64,000 nt of DNA from UBA1783 sp033808805 (GCA_033808805.1 JAPXMY010000001.1:248001-312000), one strand, 5' to 3'. Positions 1-8,908 are shown, counted from the first letter of the stretch. Notes: generated by a model from the sequence alone, not told the origin. Translations and numbers: made by a program.

Positions 1-1
1 A

Positions 2-976
2 ATCGTAATAATCGATGAAATTCATCGTTTAAACAAGGACAAGCAGGATTTACTTTTGCCACACATCGAAACTGGACTTATTACGGTAATCGGAGCAACT
101 ACTTCAAATCCTTACTTTGCGATTAATCCTGCTGTTAGAAGTCGCTGTCACTTACTGGAAGTGAAGCCTTTGACTGTTGAAGATGTCGAAAAAGCCATTG
201 ATTTTGCTTTAGAAAGTACAAAGGGATATGGTGGTACAATCTCTATTGATGATGATGCCAAAAAACTGATTGCCCATCATAGTAATGGGGATTTAAGATA
301 TGCCTATAATCTGATTGAAATCTGTGCTATGGGTTGCTTTGATAACCATATCAATATTGAGCTGGTTAAAAAATATTCTTCCATGGCTAATATGCATTAT
401 GACCATGATGAAGATGGTCATTATGATGCTGTCAGTGCCTTTCAAAAATCTATCAGGGGAAGTGACGTCAATGCAGCCCTATTCTATCTATCAAGGTTGG
501 CTATGGCTAATGATTTAGACTCTATTGAAAGAAGACTGCTGGTCATTGCCTATGAAGATATTGGTTTAGCTAATCCAGCAGCCTGTGCCAGAACAATAAA
601 TGCTATTGATGCTGCTAAACGTATCGGATTTCCAGAAGCCTTGATTCCTTTAGGAGTTGCTGTTATCGATTTAGCTTTATCACCAAAAAGCAGAAGTGCT
701 GTTGACAGTATACACAATGCCTATGCTGTGGCTGAAAAATCTCCTTATGCTGTTCCAATTTACCTTCGTTTAAATCCTGTTGGTTTAGCTCCGGAAGATA
801 AATATGATTATGGTGCCTATCATAATTTTCATAAAATTCAATATCTGCCAGATGAACTTAAAGATATGGAATTCTATATTCCAAGTACTGCCAGCAGTCA
901 TGAAGAACAATTAGTAAAAAACTATAGAGAATTAAAAAAATTCTATCGCACCAATAAATTGAAAACATTAAAATAA
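2..976 (+). CDS. rarA: Replication-associated recombination protein A (RarA/MgsA), 3' part
   Basis: This is a AAA+ ATPase related to clamp-loader subunits; the family acts at stalled replication forks. The gene is cut by the window edge: the open frame runs from base 2 without a start, and the first visible residues, VIIDEIHRLNK, are the Walker B/DEAH-like region. After them come the sensor-1 segment GATTSNP, the sensor-2 region and the C-terminal tetramerisation part (RRLLVIAYEDIGLANP is typical of RarA). The TTG at 56 is internal and should not be taken as the start. The N-terminal Walker A lies outside the window. A hairpin terminator follows the stop directly. Confidence 0.93.
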   Translation: MVIIDEIHRLNKDKQDLLLPHIETGLITVIGATTSNPYFAINPAVRSRCHLLEVKPLTVEDVEKAIDFALESTKGYGGTISIDDDAKKLIAHHSNGDLRYAYNLIEICAMGCFDNHINIELVKKYSSMANMHYDHDEDGHYDAVSAFQKSIRGSDVNAALFYLSRLAMANDLDSIERRLLVIAYEDIGLANPAACARTINAIDAAKRIGFPEALIPLGVAVIDLALSPKSRSAVDSIHNAYAVAEKSPYAVPIYLRLNPVGLAPEDKYDYGAYHNFHKIQYLPDELKDMEFYIPSTASSHEEQLVKNYRELKKFYRTNKLKTLK

Positions 977-998
977 TCGTGAAGTCACGATTATTTTT
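975..998. terminator. Bidirectional terminator between rarA and the ABC permease gene
   Basis: A 7-bp stem (AATCGTG / CACGATT) with a 4-nt loop starts at the rarA stop codon and is followed by ATTTTT on the plus strand. On the minus strand it is followed by ATTTTAA, so it can also serve the convergent ABC permease gene, whose stop codon overlaps it. Confidence 0.75.
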
Positions 999-2127
999 GT
1001 GTCAGCAGGTTTCGTTTATATCTGCCTGATCCCTTAATTATTAAAATAATTATTGCAATCACCACTAAAGCCGATGCAAACAATGAATCCCATCCACTTA
1101 TATTTGAACCGATTATCTTTTGGGGAATAAATACCATTGAAAATATAGGAAGATAGCCAATAAAACTGATTATTCTGCTCTTTATCAATTGTTCACTAAT
1201 TATCATGACTGAATAATATATTATTAGCAATCCGACATATAACAAACCTTGAAATGATGCCATTTGTTGCCCGTTAGTATATTTACTAGTTATTAAAATG
1301 ATAATTAATTGAATTAATAAGAGATTTAGGATCATAATTATCACTATCAGCATAATTTTTTCTATCGTCAGTTCACTTCCACCACTTTCTGCTGATATTA
1401 TCAAAATCCTGTCAACGAAGTTTTTTAATCCCAAACATCTGTCCTGAATGAATCTAATCAGGTAGCTTATAGATAATTGTAAAAATATTATTATAACTTG
1501 AGTTAAAAAGATGATATAAGAAACTATTATCTTTTCTAACAGGTGCTTTTCTGCGTCTATATTGGTTAGAATTATATTTAAGGTTCCAGTAGATTTTTCA
1601 ATAATTATTTCATTGCTGGAAGTACAGCCATAATTGATTATCAGAAAAAAGGAAATAGCCAAAACTATAACTATGCTTCCATCAATAACTTCATTGTTTT
1701 TTATTATCACTTCTGGATTGATTTTTACAAATTCATCAATAAAAGAGCTTAGAAACTGATGTGATAATTTATATTTCCTGATAACTGCCTTTTTAATATC
1801 ATCAGTTATTCTTTCTATAGTCTTTTGATCTAATTCATATTTGCTTATTATTTGCCACTTCTCATTCAGATGTAATATTGCTTCATTCTCTTTGTTTTTT
1901 TCATCTGAAAGCTTATATGTCAGTTGTTCATCACTCAACTCTAAAAACAAGTCAGAATATTCTATCAAACTGGTGTCAACTAATACTGTATCAATAAATA
2001 CTTCATCTTTTAAAATTAAATCAATATGAAAACAGCATATAATCATCACAAAAAGTAGTATATTAACTATTATTGTTGATTTATTGATAAATCTTCTTCT
2101 AAGATCAAACCTAATCAATTCTTTCAT
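991..2127 (-). CDS. ABC-2 type transporter permease
   Basis: 378 residues. There is an N-terminal membrane helix at about residues 18-38, a polar extracytoplasmic region to about 145, then five or six hydrophobic segments between about 150 and 365, which is the layout of ABC-2 family exporter permeases (NatB/YhaP-like). The start overlaps the end of the ATPase gene by four bases, so the two are translationally coupled and likely form one exporter. The substrate cannot be told from the sequence; such pairs often handle peptides, sodium or drugs. Confidence 0.8.
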   Translation of the reverse strand: MKELIRFDLRRRFINKSTIIVNILLFVMIICCFHIDLILKDEVFIDTVLVDTSLIEYSDLFLELSDEQLTYKLSDEKNKENEAILHLNEKWQIISKYELDQKTIERITDDIKKAVIRKYKLSHQFLSSFIDEFVKINPEVIIKNNEVIDGSIVIVLAISFFLIINYGCTSSNEIIIEKSTGTLNIILTNIDAEKHLLEKIIVSYIIFLTQVIIIFLQLSISYLIRFIQDRCLGLKNFVDRILIISAESGGSELTIEKIMLIVIIMILNLLLIQLIIILITSKYTNGQQMASFQGLLYVGLLIIYYSVMIISEQLIKSRIISFIGYLPIFSMVFIPQKIIGSNISGWDSLFASALVVIAIIILIIKGSGRYKRNLLTQK

Positions 2128-2969
2128 ATTTGTTTAATTTTGTCCTCAATTGTCAGCGGCCCACAATAATTAATTGTCCTGCTTTCCTTTATTAATCTTT
2201 CAACTATGGTTTGAGCAGCAATTTTATTTTCAACAATATACCTTACTTCTTTATCCGTAATCAGCTTTGATAATATTTGCTCATTATGCAGTAAATCTTT
2301 ATCATTTACTACTATTGTTCTTTTTTCTTCTTTAATGAGATCTTCCTTTTTTATATCCAACTTGATTCTAGCTTTATTTATACAAATATATCTATCACAG
2401 ATTTGATTAATTGGCTGATATATATGAGAAGAAATCAGTACTATTCTGTTTTCTTTTTTCATTTGTTTTATTTCTCTTAAAAAGATAGCAATATTTTCAT
2501 GATCAAGACCAGTAAATGGTTCATCCATAACAACAATTTCTGGTTTTTTTATCAGACATACAATTAAAGCCAGTTTTTGTTGATTTCCTTTTGACAGTGT
2601 ATAGACTTTCTTGTCCTTGTGTTCATATAATTCCATCTTATAAAGCCAGTTTTCTATTTGTTCTTTTTCGTTTTCTATTTTGTTTATCCCCGTTATTAAT
2701 TTTAAATGCTGCCACACCGTACAATCCTGATATAGACTTCTCTGTTCGGGTAAATATCCAATTTTCTGGTTTTCTATATTCTTTTTTTCAAACACTATTT
2801 TTCCATTATCTTTTTCCAGTAGATTTAATATCAATTTAAATAAGGTTGTTTTACCGCTGCCGTTATTCCCTATTATTGAAACTATCTGCCCTTTTTTAAT
2901 AGTAAAACTGATATTTCTTAAAACTTCTTTTTCACCATGTTTTTTTGATAAATTAATTATTTCAAGCAT
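2124..2969 (-). CDS. ABC transporter ATP-binding protein
   Basis: 281 residues. The nucleotide-binding domain occupies about residues 1-210, with Walker A GNNGSGKTT, a signature written LSKGNQQKL rather than the usual LSGGQ, Walker B IVVMDEP and a switch histidine in SSHIYQP. The C-terminal 70 residues resemble the accessory tail of ABC-2 ATPases. It partners the overlapping permease gene. Its Shine-Dalgarno sequence (AGAGGTG, 7 nt before the ATG) is the distal arm of the terminator hairpin of the jag operon, so expression may depend on readthrough and on hairpin folding. Confidence 0.88.
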   Translation of the reverse strand: MLEIINLSKKHGEKEVLRNISFTIKKGQIVSIIGNNGSGKTTLFKLILNLLEKDNGKIVFEKKNIENQKIGYLPEQRSLYQDCTVWQHLKLITGINKIENEKEQIENWLYKMELYEHKDKKVYTLSKGNQQKLALIVCLIKKPEIVVMDEPFTGLDHENIAIFLREIKQMKKENRIVLISSHIYQPINQICDRYICINKARIKLDIKKEDLIKEEKRTIVVNDKDLLHNEQILSKLITDKEVRYIVENKIAAQTIVERLIKESRTINYCGPLTIEDKIKQI

Positions 2970-3007
2970 AAAAAAACACCTCTACCTATTATTGTAAGCA
3001 GAGGTGT
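2970..3007 (-). terminator. Terminator of the rpmH-rnpA-yidC-jag operon, overlapping the next gene's ribosome site
   Basis: On the minus strand ACACCTCT (3007-3000) can pair with AGAGGTGT (2983-2976), followed by a run of seven T at 2976-2970 and then directly by the ATG of the ABC ATPase gene. The 3' arm of the hairpin is also the only good Shine-Dalgarno sequence for that gene. Confidence 0.8.
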
Positions 3008-3017
3008 AAATTCCCTA

Positions 3018-3632
3018 TTATTTTTTTGAATCGTAAATTATTTTAAGTCGGCGGTTATTTCCTTCGCCTTCTGATTCAGTTTTGATGTTTGAAAAGGTTG
3101 ATAAATACTGATGAATCACTCTTCTTTCATCATTAGACATCTGACCTAATCTGGCTGAAACCTTTGTTTTTTGAACTGTTTTAGCAATTCTTCCGACCAT
3201 TGATTTCAACTTTTCATAGCGCTCTTCTTTATAATTGTTAACATCAATTAACAGGTTGACATGTCTTTTAAACTTTGAGCTGGCTGCCCCTTTAACAACA
3301 TTGGTGATTGACTGCAGCGTTTGCCCAGCTTTGCCAATGATTACAGCATTATTAGCAGCATTTAATTTCACATCAAAGCCATCATCATTTGACTCAATAA
3401 CTATTTCGCAGTCCATATTTATATTTTCAAAATACTGTTTAATATAGTTAAAGATAAAATCTTCAATGTCTTTTATGCAATAAGCTTCAATTATTGCTTT
3501 AGCTCCAATGCCAAATATTCCGCCTGCTTTTTCTTCAATTACAAAATAATTTAATTGTTCTTTTGCTACTTTTTTATCTGCGCAGGCTAGTTCAATGGCT
3601 TCTTCTACATTTTTAGCTTCATACCTGTTCAT
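3018..3632 (-). CDS. jag: Jag/KhpB RNA-binding protein
   Basis: About 204 residues from the preferred start. It has the Jag N-terminal domain (KNVEEAIELACADKK, then FGIGAKAIIEAYC), a KH domain with the GxxG-like IGKAGQTLQSI, and a C-terminal R3H domain with the motif RRVIHQYL. The family binds RNA and affects cell elongation and division. An upstream in-frame ATG at 3656 has no ribosome site; the ATG at 3632 is preceded by AAGAGGT at 9 nt and is chosen. The gene overlaps the end of yidC by 14 bases, the usual arrangement. Confidence 0.92.
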   Translation of the reverse strand: MNRYEAKNVEEAIELACADKKVAKEQLNYFVIEEKAGGIFGIGAKAIIEAYCIKDIEDFIFNYIKQYFENINMDCEIVIESNDDGFDVKLNAANNAVIIGKAGQTLQSITNVVKGAASSKFKRHVNLLIDVNNYKEERYEKLKSMVGRIAKTVQKTKVSARLGQMSNDERRVIHQYLSTFSNIKTESEGEGNNRRLKIIYDSKK

Positions 3633-4512
3633 TATCAATATACCTCTTTTGAACATATAATGTTTTTATAACGTTTGCTACAGCACTCACCAGCCAATAA
3701 ACGGTCATTGCTGCTGGCCAGTTTAAACCTAATAAAGCAACCATAGCCACCATACTATACATCATCATATTGTTGTTAGGTGCCTGCTGCCCCTGATCTT
3801 TATAGGCACGATAGTTCTTTGCTTCTTTCTTTTTCTTTTCTGCCAAATATTGTGGAATCTTACTTGATACAAATTGAAAGATTACCATCAAGACAAATAA
3901 TACTGCAATAGGCCATCCATTAGCTAAATCCTTAAAAGCAGATGATGGTTTAATTGACAGCGGAATACCTAAAAATGAACCATTACATACAACATCTGCT
4001 CTTTGAACAGCATAGAACATAGAAATCATAATAGGAATCTGCAACAAAGGCGTTACAAGTGACCCCAAAGGATTGATGCCATGTTTAGCATATAATGTCT
4101 GCATTTCTTGAGCCTGCATCATTTTGGCATTTTGATCATCTCTTCCTTCATACTTCGCTTGAATTCTAGCCAGTTCAGGCTGAAGCAATTGGATTTTTTG
4201 AGCTGATACAGTAGATTTTACTGTAAAACTTAAAGTAATAACATTAAATAAAATTGTTGTGATAACAATTCCTAAAAAACTGCTATTTAATTTTGTGCCA
4301 ATAAAGTTAACACATTGTGCTAACGGATAGACAAAGATGGCGGTAAAAAAGCTTTCGTTGAGCATATCTTTCCATGGAGTAGACAAATAAATTATCTTCT
4401 CTGGTAAAGTTGCACCAGTTTGGTCGACGTTTCTTTGACATCCAGCAAGAACAGCTACCATAACTAATAAAATCACGATTAGTGTTTTTTTGTTAGAAAT
4501 AATTTTTTTCAT
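3619..4512 (-). CDS. yidC: Membrane protein insertase YidC (lipoprotein type)
   Basis: 297 residues. It carries a lipoprotein signal with the lipobox LAGC at about residue 24, then the conserved 60KD_IMP core with five membrane segments (for example NPLGSLVTPLLQIPIMISMFY and LNWPAAMTVYWLVSAVAN). It inserts and folds membrane proteins with or without SecYEG. The length and lack of the large periplasmic domain fit Gram-positive YidC/SpoIIIJ. It lies between rnpA and jag, the canonical origin-proximal order. Confidence 0.96.
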   Translation of the reverse strand: MKKIISNKKTLIVILLVMVAVLAGCQRNVDQTGATLPEKIIYLSTPWKDMLNESFFTAIFVYPLAQCVNFIGTKLNSSFLGIVITTILFNVITLSFTVKSTVSAQKIQLLQPELARIQAKYEGRDDQNAKMMQAQEMQTLYAKHGINPLGSLVTPLLQIPIMISMFYAVQRADVVCNGSFLGIPLSIKPSSAFKDLANGWPIAVLFVLMVIFQFVSSKIPQYLAEKKKKEAKNYRAYKDQGQQAPNNNMMMYSMVAMVALLGLNWPAAMTVYWLVSAVANVIKTLYVQKRYIDNEQV

Positions 4513-4542
4513 TATTAAATTTCTCCTTCACTCAGATTGCCA

Positions 4543-4872
4543 CTATCTATTATAAACTGAATCATATAGTCGTGACAAATCTTTTTTGTTGTTTTGATAA
4601 TCAGACTGTAAATACTTGTTTCTTACGATGAATATGTAGTCATAACCTGTTTTAAAACTGCATGACTGCTGAATCATCATTCTTACCTGTCTTTTTACCT
4701 TGTTTCTTATGACCGCGTTGCCTATTTTTTTACCTACGGAAATTCCAATTCTATCTTGTTCTTTTTCAGCTGGGTGATAATACATAACAAAACTGCGACT
4801 TGTTTTGCATTTGCCACAAGTGATAATTTTTTGGAAATCTTCATTAGCTTTAACTCTTAATTCTTTTCTCAT
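4543..4872 (-). CDS. rnpA: Ribonuclease P protein component
   Basis: 109 residues, normal for the family. The RNR signature GNAVIRNKVKRQVR is at about residues 50-63 and the N-terminal RVKANEDFQKII is typical. The protein helps the catalytic RNase P RNA cut the 5' leader of pre-tRNA. No clear Shine-Dalgarno sequence precedes the ATG, which follows a hairpin plus T-run, so rnpA may be kept at lower expression than rpmH. Confidence 0.96.
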   Translation of the reverse strand: MRKELRVKANEDFQKIITCGKCKTSRSFVMYYHPAEKEQDRIGISVGKKIGNAVIRNKVKRQVRMMIQQSCSFKTGYDYIFIVRNKYLQSDYQNNKKDLSRLYDSVYNR

Positions 4873-4884
4873 AATCTAATAGGT

Positions 4885-4907
4885 AAAAAAAGTTGCCAAC
4901 GACAACT
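4885..4907 (-). terminator. Probable attenuating terminator between rpmH and rnpA
   Basis: On the minus strand AGTTG and CAACT form a 5-bp stem with a 7-nt loop, followed by a run of seven T. It lies just after the rpmH stop. Because rnpA, yidC and jag follow closely with no evident promoter of their own, it probably acts as a partial terminator giving excess rpmH transcript. Confidence 0.55.
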
Positions 4908-4911
4908 CTCT

Positions 4912-5046
4912 TTATTCAGATATTACTTTTCTGCCTTTAGCACGTTTTCTTGCTAAGATTCTACGTCCACCCACAGTCTTCATACGTGCTCTAAAGCCTA
5001 CGACTCTTGAACGTTTTCTTTTGCTCGGTTGATAAGTTCTTTTCAT
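4912..5046 (-). CDS. rpmH: 50S ribosomal protein L34
   Basis: 44 residues, the typical length. The protein begins MKRTYQPSKRKRSRV and continues with GFRARMKTVGGRRIL and a basic tail ending KVISE, which is unmistakable L34. The ATG is preceded by GGGAGGTG at 6 nt. It is the first gene of the rpmH-rnpA-yidC-jag operon. Confidence 0.96.
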   Translation of the reverse strand: MKRTYQPSKRKRSRVVGFRARMKTVGGRRILARKRAKGRKVISE

Positions 5047-5093
5047 TTTAGACACCTCCCGAAAATTAATAATAATAGAGCAATTGCCTTATT

Positions 5094-5122
5094 ATAATAC
5101 TAAAATCTAACTGCTAAGTCAA
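5094..5122 (-). promoter_or_regulatory. Promoter of the rpmH operon
   Basis: On the minus strand TTGACT (5122-5117) is separated by 17 nt from TATTAT (5099-5094). It lies across the 3' end of the upstream prepilin peptidase gene and about 50 nt before the rpmH start. A TATAAT at 5096-5091 overlaps it at a less favourable spacing. Confidence 0.6.
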
Positions 5123-5848
5123 CCACAATATGAACCAATTTAACAGGTATTTTTCAAATCCTGTGTATGTAAAAAAAGCCAGATATATAAAAGGAATCAA
5201 GGCTATTTCTTCTTTTTTATTTTTTTCTCTCTTTAATCTATAAAGGGCGAAAACGCTGGCAAATACAATTGTCATCAGGTAGATTATTAGAATTCCTTCT
5301 GTTTTTGCCAACAATCCTAAAGTGAAAAACAATTTTACATCTGCTCCGCCAATTGAATTTGTTAATAAGGCAATTATCAATAAAGGGAAACTTATAATTA
5401 TCATTCCAACATAATTATTGAAACTCATTCCTTCTATTAATATTGTTATTACCACTACCGATAATAAAAAAAATTGATAAAAATCACTTATCTCTTTTGT
5501 TTCAATATCTATCAGAGATATCAATAACAAAATATTAAAAATGACAAAATATAATACTTTAACTTCTATTGTCCTGGATAAATTCCAACAGACTATTGCA
5601 TTTAATCCCCCTAAAGCTTCTGTAGCTAAATATCTTTTAGAAACAATATTCCTGCAATACCTACATCTTCCCTTCATAAGTACATAGCTTATTATTGGAA
5701 TCATATCTAAAAAGGACAGCTGCTGATGACAGATAGGACAACTTGACCTGGCAAAGATAAAATCCATTTTTCTTACTATCCTATAGGCTGTCGCATTGAT
5801 AAAACTTCCAAATACTGCACCAATAAAAAAGACAAATATAATTTCCAT
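5114..5848 (-). CDS. Type 4 prepilin leader peptidase / N-methyltransferase
   Basis: 244 residues. The N-terminal part has GAVFGSFINATAYR and two CxxC pairs (CPIC, CRYC) typical of the zinc-binding methyltransferase-associated domain of bifunctional PilD/ComC. The A24 aspartyl protease part follows with IDIETKEISD and GGADVKLFF, the latter holding a catalytic aspartate. About seven membrane segments. It processes type IV pilin-like or competence pseudopilin precursors. No pilin genes lie nearby, so the substrates are encoded elsewhere. Confidence 0.9.
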   Translation of the reverse strand: MEIIFVFFIGAVFGSFINATAYRIVRKMDFIFARSSCPICHQQLSFLDMIPIISYVLMKGRCRYCRNIVSKRYLATEALGGLNAIVCWNLSRTIEVKVLYFVIFNILLLISLIDIETKEISDFYQFFLLSVVVITILIEGMSFNNYVGMIIISFPLLIIALLTNSIGGADVKLFFTLGLLAKTEGILIIYLMTIVFASVFALYRLKREKNKKEEIALIPFIYLAFFTYTGFEKYLLNWFILWLT

Positions 5849-5870
5849 AATTAATATTTGCCTTTTATTT

Positions 5871-7049
5871 TTACTTTTCCTTATTTTCTAAAGCATTGAT
5901 AATAACATTTGCGGTTATATCTCCACTGACATTCAACGTTGTATATAACATATCTAATATTTTATAAATTCCACTATAGAAACCAATAAAGTCCAGTGGT
6001 ATACCTAATAGCTGTAAATATGTTGCTCCAATAACAACTCCTCCATTTGGTATTCCTGGAGCTGACATATTTATTAACAGCGATGCTACTATCATGATGA
6101 CATAAGTGGTCAGTGTAACTTCAATTCCAAACAAGCTACTGTTAAATAAGCCCAACAAGGCAAATGATACTGCTCCTCCGCACATATGAATCGTACATCC
6201 CAGAGGAACAACGACATCAGTTATCCTTTCATCAATATTTAATTCCTCTTTACACAGCTTCATTGTAGTAGGTAAAGTCGCTGCTGATGAACAGGTGGTC
6301 ATGGTTATCAGCCAGATTTTATAAGTCTTTTTAACAAAGGTTATTAGATTCATCTTAGCAAAAAGCCACACAGGTAATATCATTACCACAACCATCGTAA
6401 CAAATCCTGAAAGATAAGCTGTTAATATATACTTAATTCCTACTCCAAATATAGCCGTTCCATATTTAGCTACAGTAGCTGACATTAATGAAAAAACTGC
6501 TAATGGGGTTAAATACATGATAAACTCCAATATTTTAAACAAGATGTCTCTAAAGCTTTCTATTAATTTAATGAACAATACCCCTTTTTCAACTTTTGTA
6601 GCACTGAATCCAACTAAATAGGCAAAAAAGATAATCGCAAATAACTGATTTGTTTGAAACATATTAATAATGTTTGTTGGAAATAAATTAATAATAATAT
6701 CTTTTATATTTAAACTGCCTAGCGTTCCTTCATAAGCTGATAATTCAAAGGCAAACCCCTTGGCAGGATCAATAATTACAACAATAATTGATGTCAAAAA
6801 GAAGGTGACAAGAAACATCACTGTAAATATAAAAACTGATTTAACAATCAGATTTCCTTTTTTTCTTGAGGAATCATATATTGTAGCAGCAATGCTGGTA
6901 AAAACTATTGGTCCAATCATAAATTTTAATAAATTTATATAAATTGCCCCAATAAAATCTATTACTAATACTTTTTCTTTAAATAGCAGCCCACAGATTA
7001 TCGCTAATATCAATGCTGCTATTGTTAGAGAACTAATTCTTTTCTTCAT
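5871..7049 (-). CDS. Dicarboxylate/amino acid:cation symporter (DAACS family)
   Basis: 392 residues with about eight hydrophobic segments and two re-entrant hairpin motifs: TTCSSAATLPTTM (HP1) and SAPGIPNGGVVIG (HP2). The helix-8 motif reads DMLYTTLNVSGD; in acidic amino acid transporters of this family an arginine stands where Tyr is here (DMGRTxxNVTGD), so glutamate or aspartate is not a safe substrate call. The start overlaps the end of dapL by 17 bases, so the two genes are co-transcribed from the dapL side. Confidence 0.88.
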   Translation of the reverse strand: MKKRISSLTIAALILAIICGLLFKEKVLVIDFIGAIYINLLKFMIGPIVFTSIAATIYDSSRKKGNLIVKSVFIFTVMFLVTFFLTSIIVVIIDPAKGFAFELSAYEGTLGSLNIKDIIINLFPTNIINMFQTNQLFAIIFFAYLVGFSATKVEKGVLFIKLIESFRDILFKILEFIMYLTPLAVFSLMSATVAKYGTAIFGVGIKYILTAYLSGFVTMVVVMILPVWLFAKMNLITFVKKTYKIWLITMTTCSSAATLPTTMKLCKEELNIDERITDVVVPLGCTIHMCGGAVSFALLGLFNSSLFGIEVTLTTYVIMIVASLLINMSAPGIPNGGVVIGATYLQLLGIPLDFIGFYSGIYKILDMLYTTLNVSGDITANVIINALENKEK

Positions 7050-8196
7050 CTTTTAAAATCCTTTCAATACACTTTCGGCCATCTTCTCTTGTGCCTAAAG
7101 CTGATATTCTTATAAAGTTATCTCCTGCACTACCAAAAATTATACCTGGAATTACAATTATATTCAGTTTATTTAAGAAGTAGTCAAACATTTGCCAGCT
7201 GGTTTTCTGATTTTTGGATTTTACCCACATAAATGGAGCGTCTTTTCCTCCAAATACTTCATAACCGGCTTTCTGAAATCCTTCTTTTAAAATTCTGGCA
7301 TTTTCTAAATAATAATCCAGATTCTCCTTAATAAGTTTTTGTGACTCTGGCAAATATACCGCTTCAGCTGCTTTTTGAGCTATGTAGCTAGCTCCATTAA
7401 ATCTATTCATGGTCCTTCTTTTCCAAACAACATTTATATCCTGATAAATCTGATCAGGAATAACATAATATGAGCATCTCAGCCCAGTAAAAGAAGCAAC
7501 TTTTGAAAAACTTCTAAGTTCAATAACACATTCTTTGGCCCCTTTAATTTCATAAATACTTTTGGGGACATCTTTACTTCTGACAAATCCCTGATAAACA
7601 TTATCAAATACTATAACTGCCTTATTTTTTAAGGCATAATCAATCCATTTTTCTAAATCTTTTTGGGTGTAGGCATTTCCAACCGGATTATTTGGGGAAC
7701 AAATATAAACGATGTCGTATTTTTCATCAGGAACTTCCATTACAAAATTTTCATCAAGAGTAGTATACTCCACTTTTCTGCTTAACGCTGCTGCTCCATC
7801 TCGATAAATAGGATAAGTTGGATTAGCCAGTAACAACACGCCGTCTTTATCAAATAATTCTAAAATACTGGTTGAATCTGTTTTTGTTCCATCAGAAACA
7901 TAAATTTCCTCTTTGGTAAATCCATATTCCTCATATTCATTTTTAAGTATTGCTTCCCTTAAAAAATCATAACCGTAATATCCACCATAGCCTTTGAAGG
8001 TATCCATATCTGCCAAATCATCTACTGCCTTATGCATTGCATCAATAATGGGCTTAACAATCGGTTTGGAAACATCTCCTATTCCCAGTGAAATAATTTC
8101 CGCTTCAGGATTTTCACTTTTAAAAGCATTTACTTTTTCCGTTACCTTGGCATAAACATCTTTTGTTTCCATCTGCAGTAAATCTTTATTAAGCAT
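7033..8196 (-). CDS. dapL: LL-diaminopimelate aminotransferase
   Basis: 387 residues. A fold-type I PLP aminotransferase with the DapL N-terminal signature LGIGDVSKP, the segment YGGYYGYDFLREAI, the conserved CSPNNPVG, and the PLP lysine in SFSKVASFTGLR, which is the form seen in LL-DAP aminotransferases. It makes LL-diaminopimelate from tetrahydrodipicolinate in one step, supplying lysine and possibly cell-wall diaminopimelate. The ATG follows AAGAAGGTG. A neutral aminotransferase of the same family is the alternative. Confidence 0.85.
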   Translation of the reverse strand: MLNKDLLQMETKDVYAKVTEKVNAFKSENPEAEIISLGIGDVSKPIVKPIIDAMHKAVDDLADMDTFKGYGGYYGYDFLREAILKNEYEEYGFTKEEIYVSDGTKTDSTSILELFDKDGVLLLANPTYPIYRDGAAALSRKVEYTTLDENFVMEVPDEKYDIVYICSPNNPVGNAYTQKDLEKWIDYALKNKAVIVFDNVYQGFVRSKDVPKSIYEIKGAKECVIELRSFSKVASFTGLRCSYYVIPDQIYQDINVVWKRRTMNRFNGASYIAQKAAEAVYLPESQKLIKENLDYYLENARILKEGFQKAGYEVFGGKDAPFMWVKSKNQKTSWQMFDYFLNKLNIIVIPGIIFGSAGDNFIRISALGTREDGRKCIERILKDEEKN

Positions 8197-8275
8197 CTTG
8201 ACACCTTCTTTCGTTTTTATTATATACTAATTTAGAGAAAGTGGTATTTCTTTGTTGCTAAGGAAGTGGATATCT

Positions 8276-8908
8276 ATGAAAAATGAATTATTGCATCTAA
8301 AGGATAAAATTGTAGTAGTCTCTAAAAATCGCTCTGTAGAAGAAATAATGGAACTTTATAATCAGGGGTTTAGAATCTTTGGTGAAAACAGAGTTCAGGA
8401 GCTTCTTTTAAAAGTTGAAAAAACGCCAAAAGATATCCAATGGCATCTTATTGGCCATTTACAAAGAAATAAAGTTTCTAAAATCATTAACTTGTGCCAA
8501 CTGATTCATTCTGTGGATAGCTTCAGGCTTTTGGAAAAAATAGAAAAAGAATCTAAAAAACAAAGCGTAGTTACCAATGTATTGCTTCAGGTTAATATAG
8601 CTTTAGAAGAGACAAAATATGGCTTTAAAGAAAGCGAAGTTATAGAGACAATACAAAAAGCTTCCATTTTCAACCATATTATTATCAAAGGAATTATGGT
8701 TATTGGACCAAATGTTGATGATGATGAAGAAATCTTATCTGTTTTTAATCAAGGATATGAATTATATAATAAATGCCGAGAAATAAAGCAGCATAATGTT
8801 CTTATTGACACTTATTCAGCTGGTATGTCCAGTGATTATAAATTGGCCTTAAAAGCCCATAGCACTCTTCTTAGACTTGGATCAATTATGTTTGAGAAAA
8901 CTTTTTAA
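8276..8908 (+). CDS. YggS/PLPBP family pyridoxal-phosphate homeostasis protein
   Basis: About 210 residues from the ATG at 8276, chosen because AAGGAAGTGG precedes it; an in-frame TTG upstream has no ribosome site. Motifs: VSKNRSVEEI with the PLP lysine, FGENRVQE, WHLIGHLQRNK and the C-terminal SAGMSSDYKLAL and LRLGSIMF. The single-domain TIM barrel carries PLP and buffers its level, without known catalysis. It is divergent from dapL across a short gap of about 80 bases. Confidence 0.92.
   Translation: MKNELLHLKDKIVVVSKNRSVEEIMELYNQGFRIFGENRVQELLLKVEKTPKDIQWHLIGHLQRNKVSKIINLCQLIHSVDSFRLLEKIEKESKKQSVVTNVLLQVNIALEETKYGFKESEVIETIQKASIFNHIIIKGIMVIGPNVDDDEEILSVFNQGYELYNKCREIKQHNVLIDTYSAGMSSDYKLALKAHSTLLRLGSIMFEKTF

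Noticed and set aside
4912..5046. An apparent extra A after the rpmH start codon, which would break the L34 frame
   Set aside because: A recount of the bases gives ATG followed by four A and a clean 135-nt frame encoding 44 residues ending in a stop. The gene is intact.
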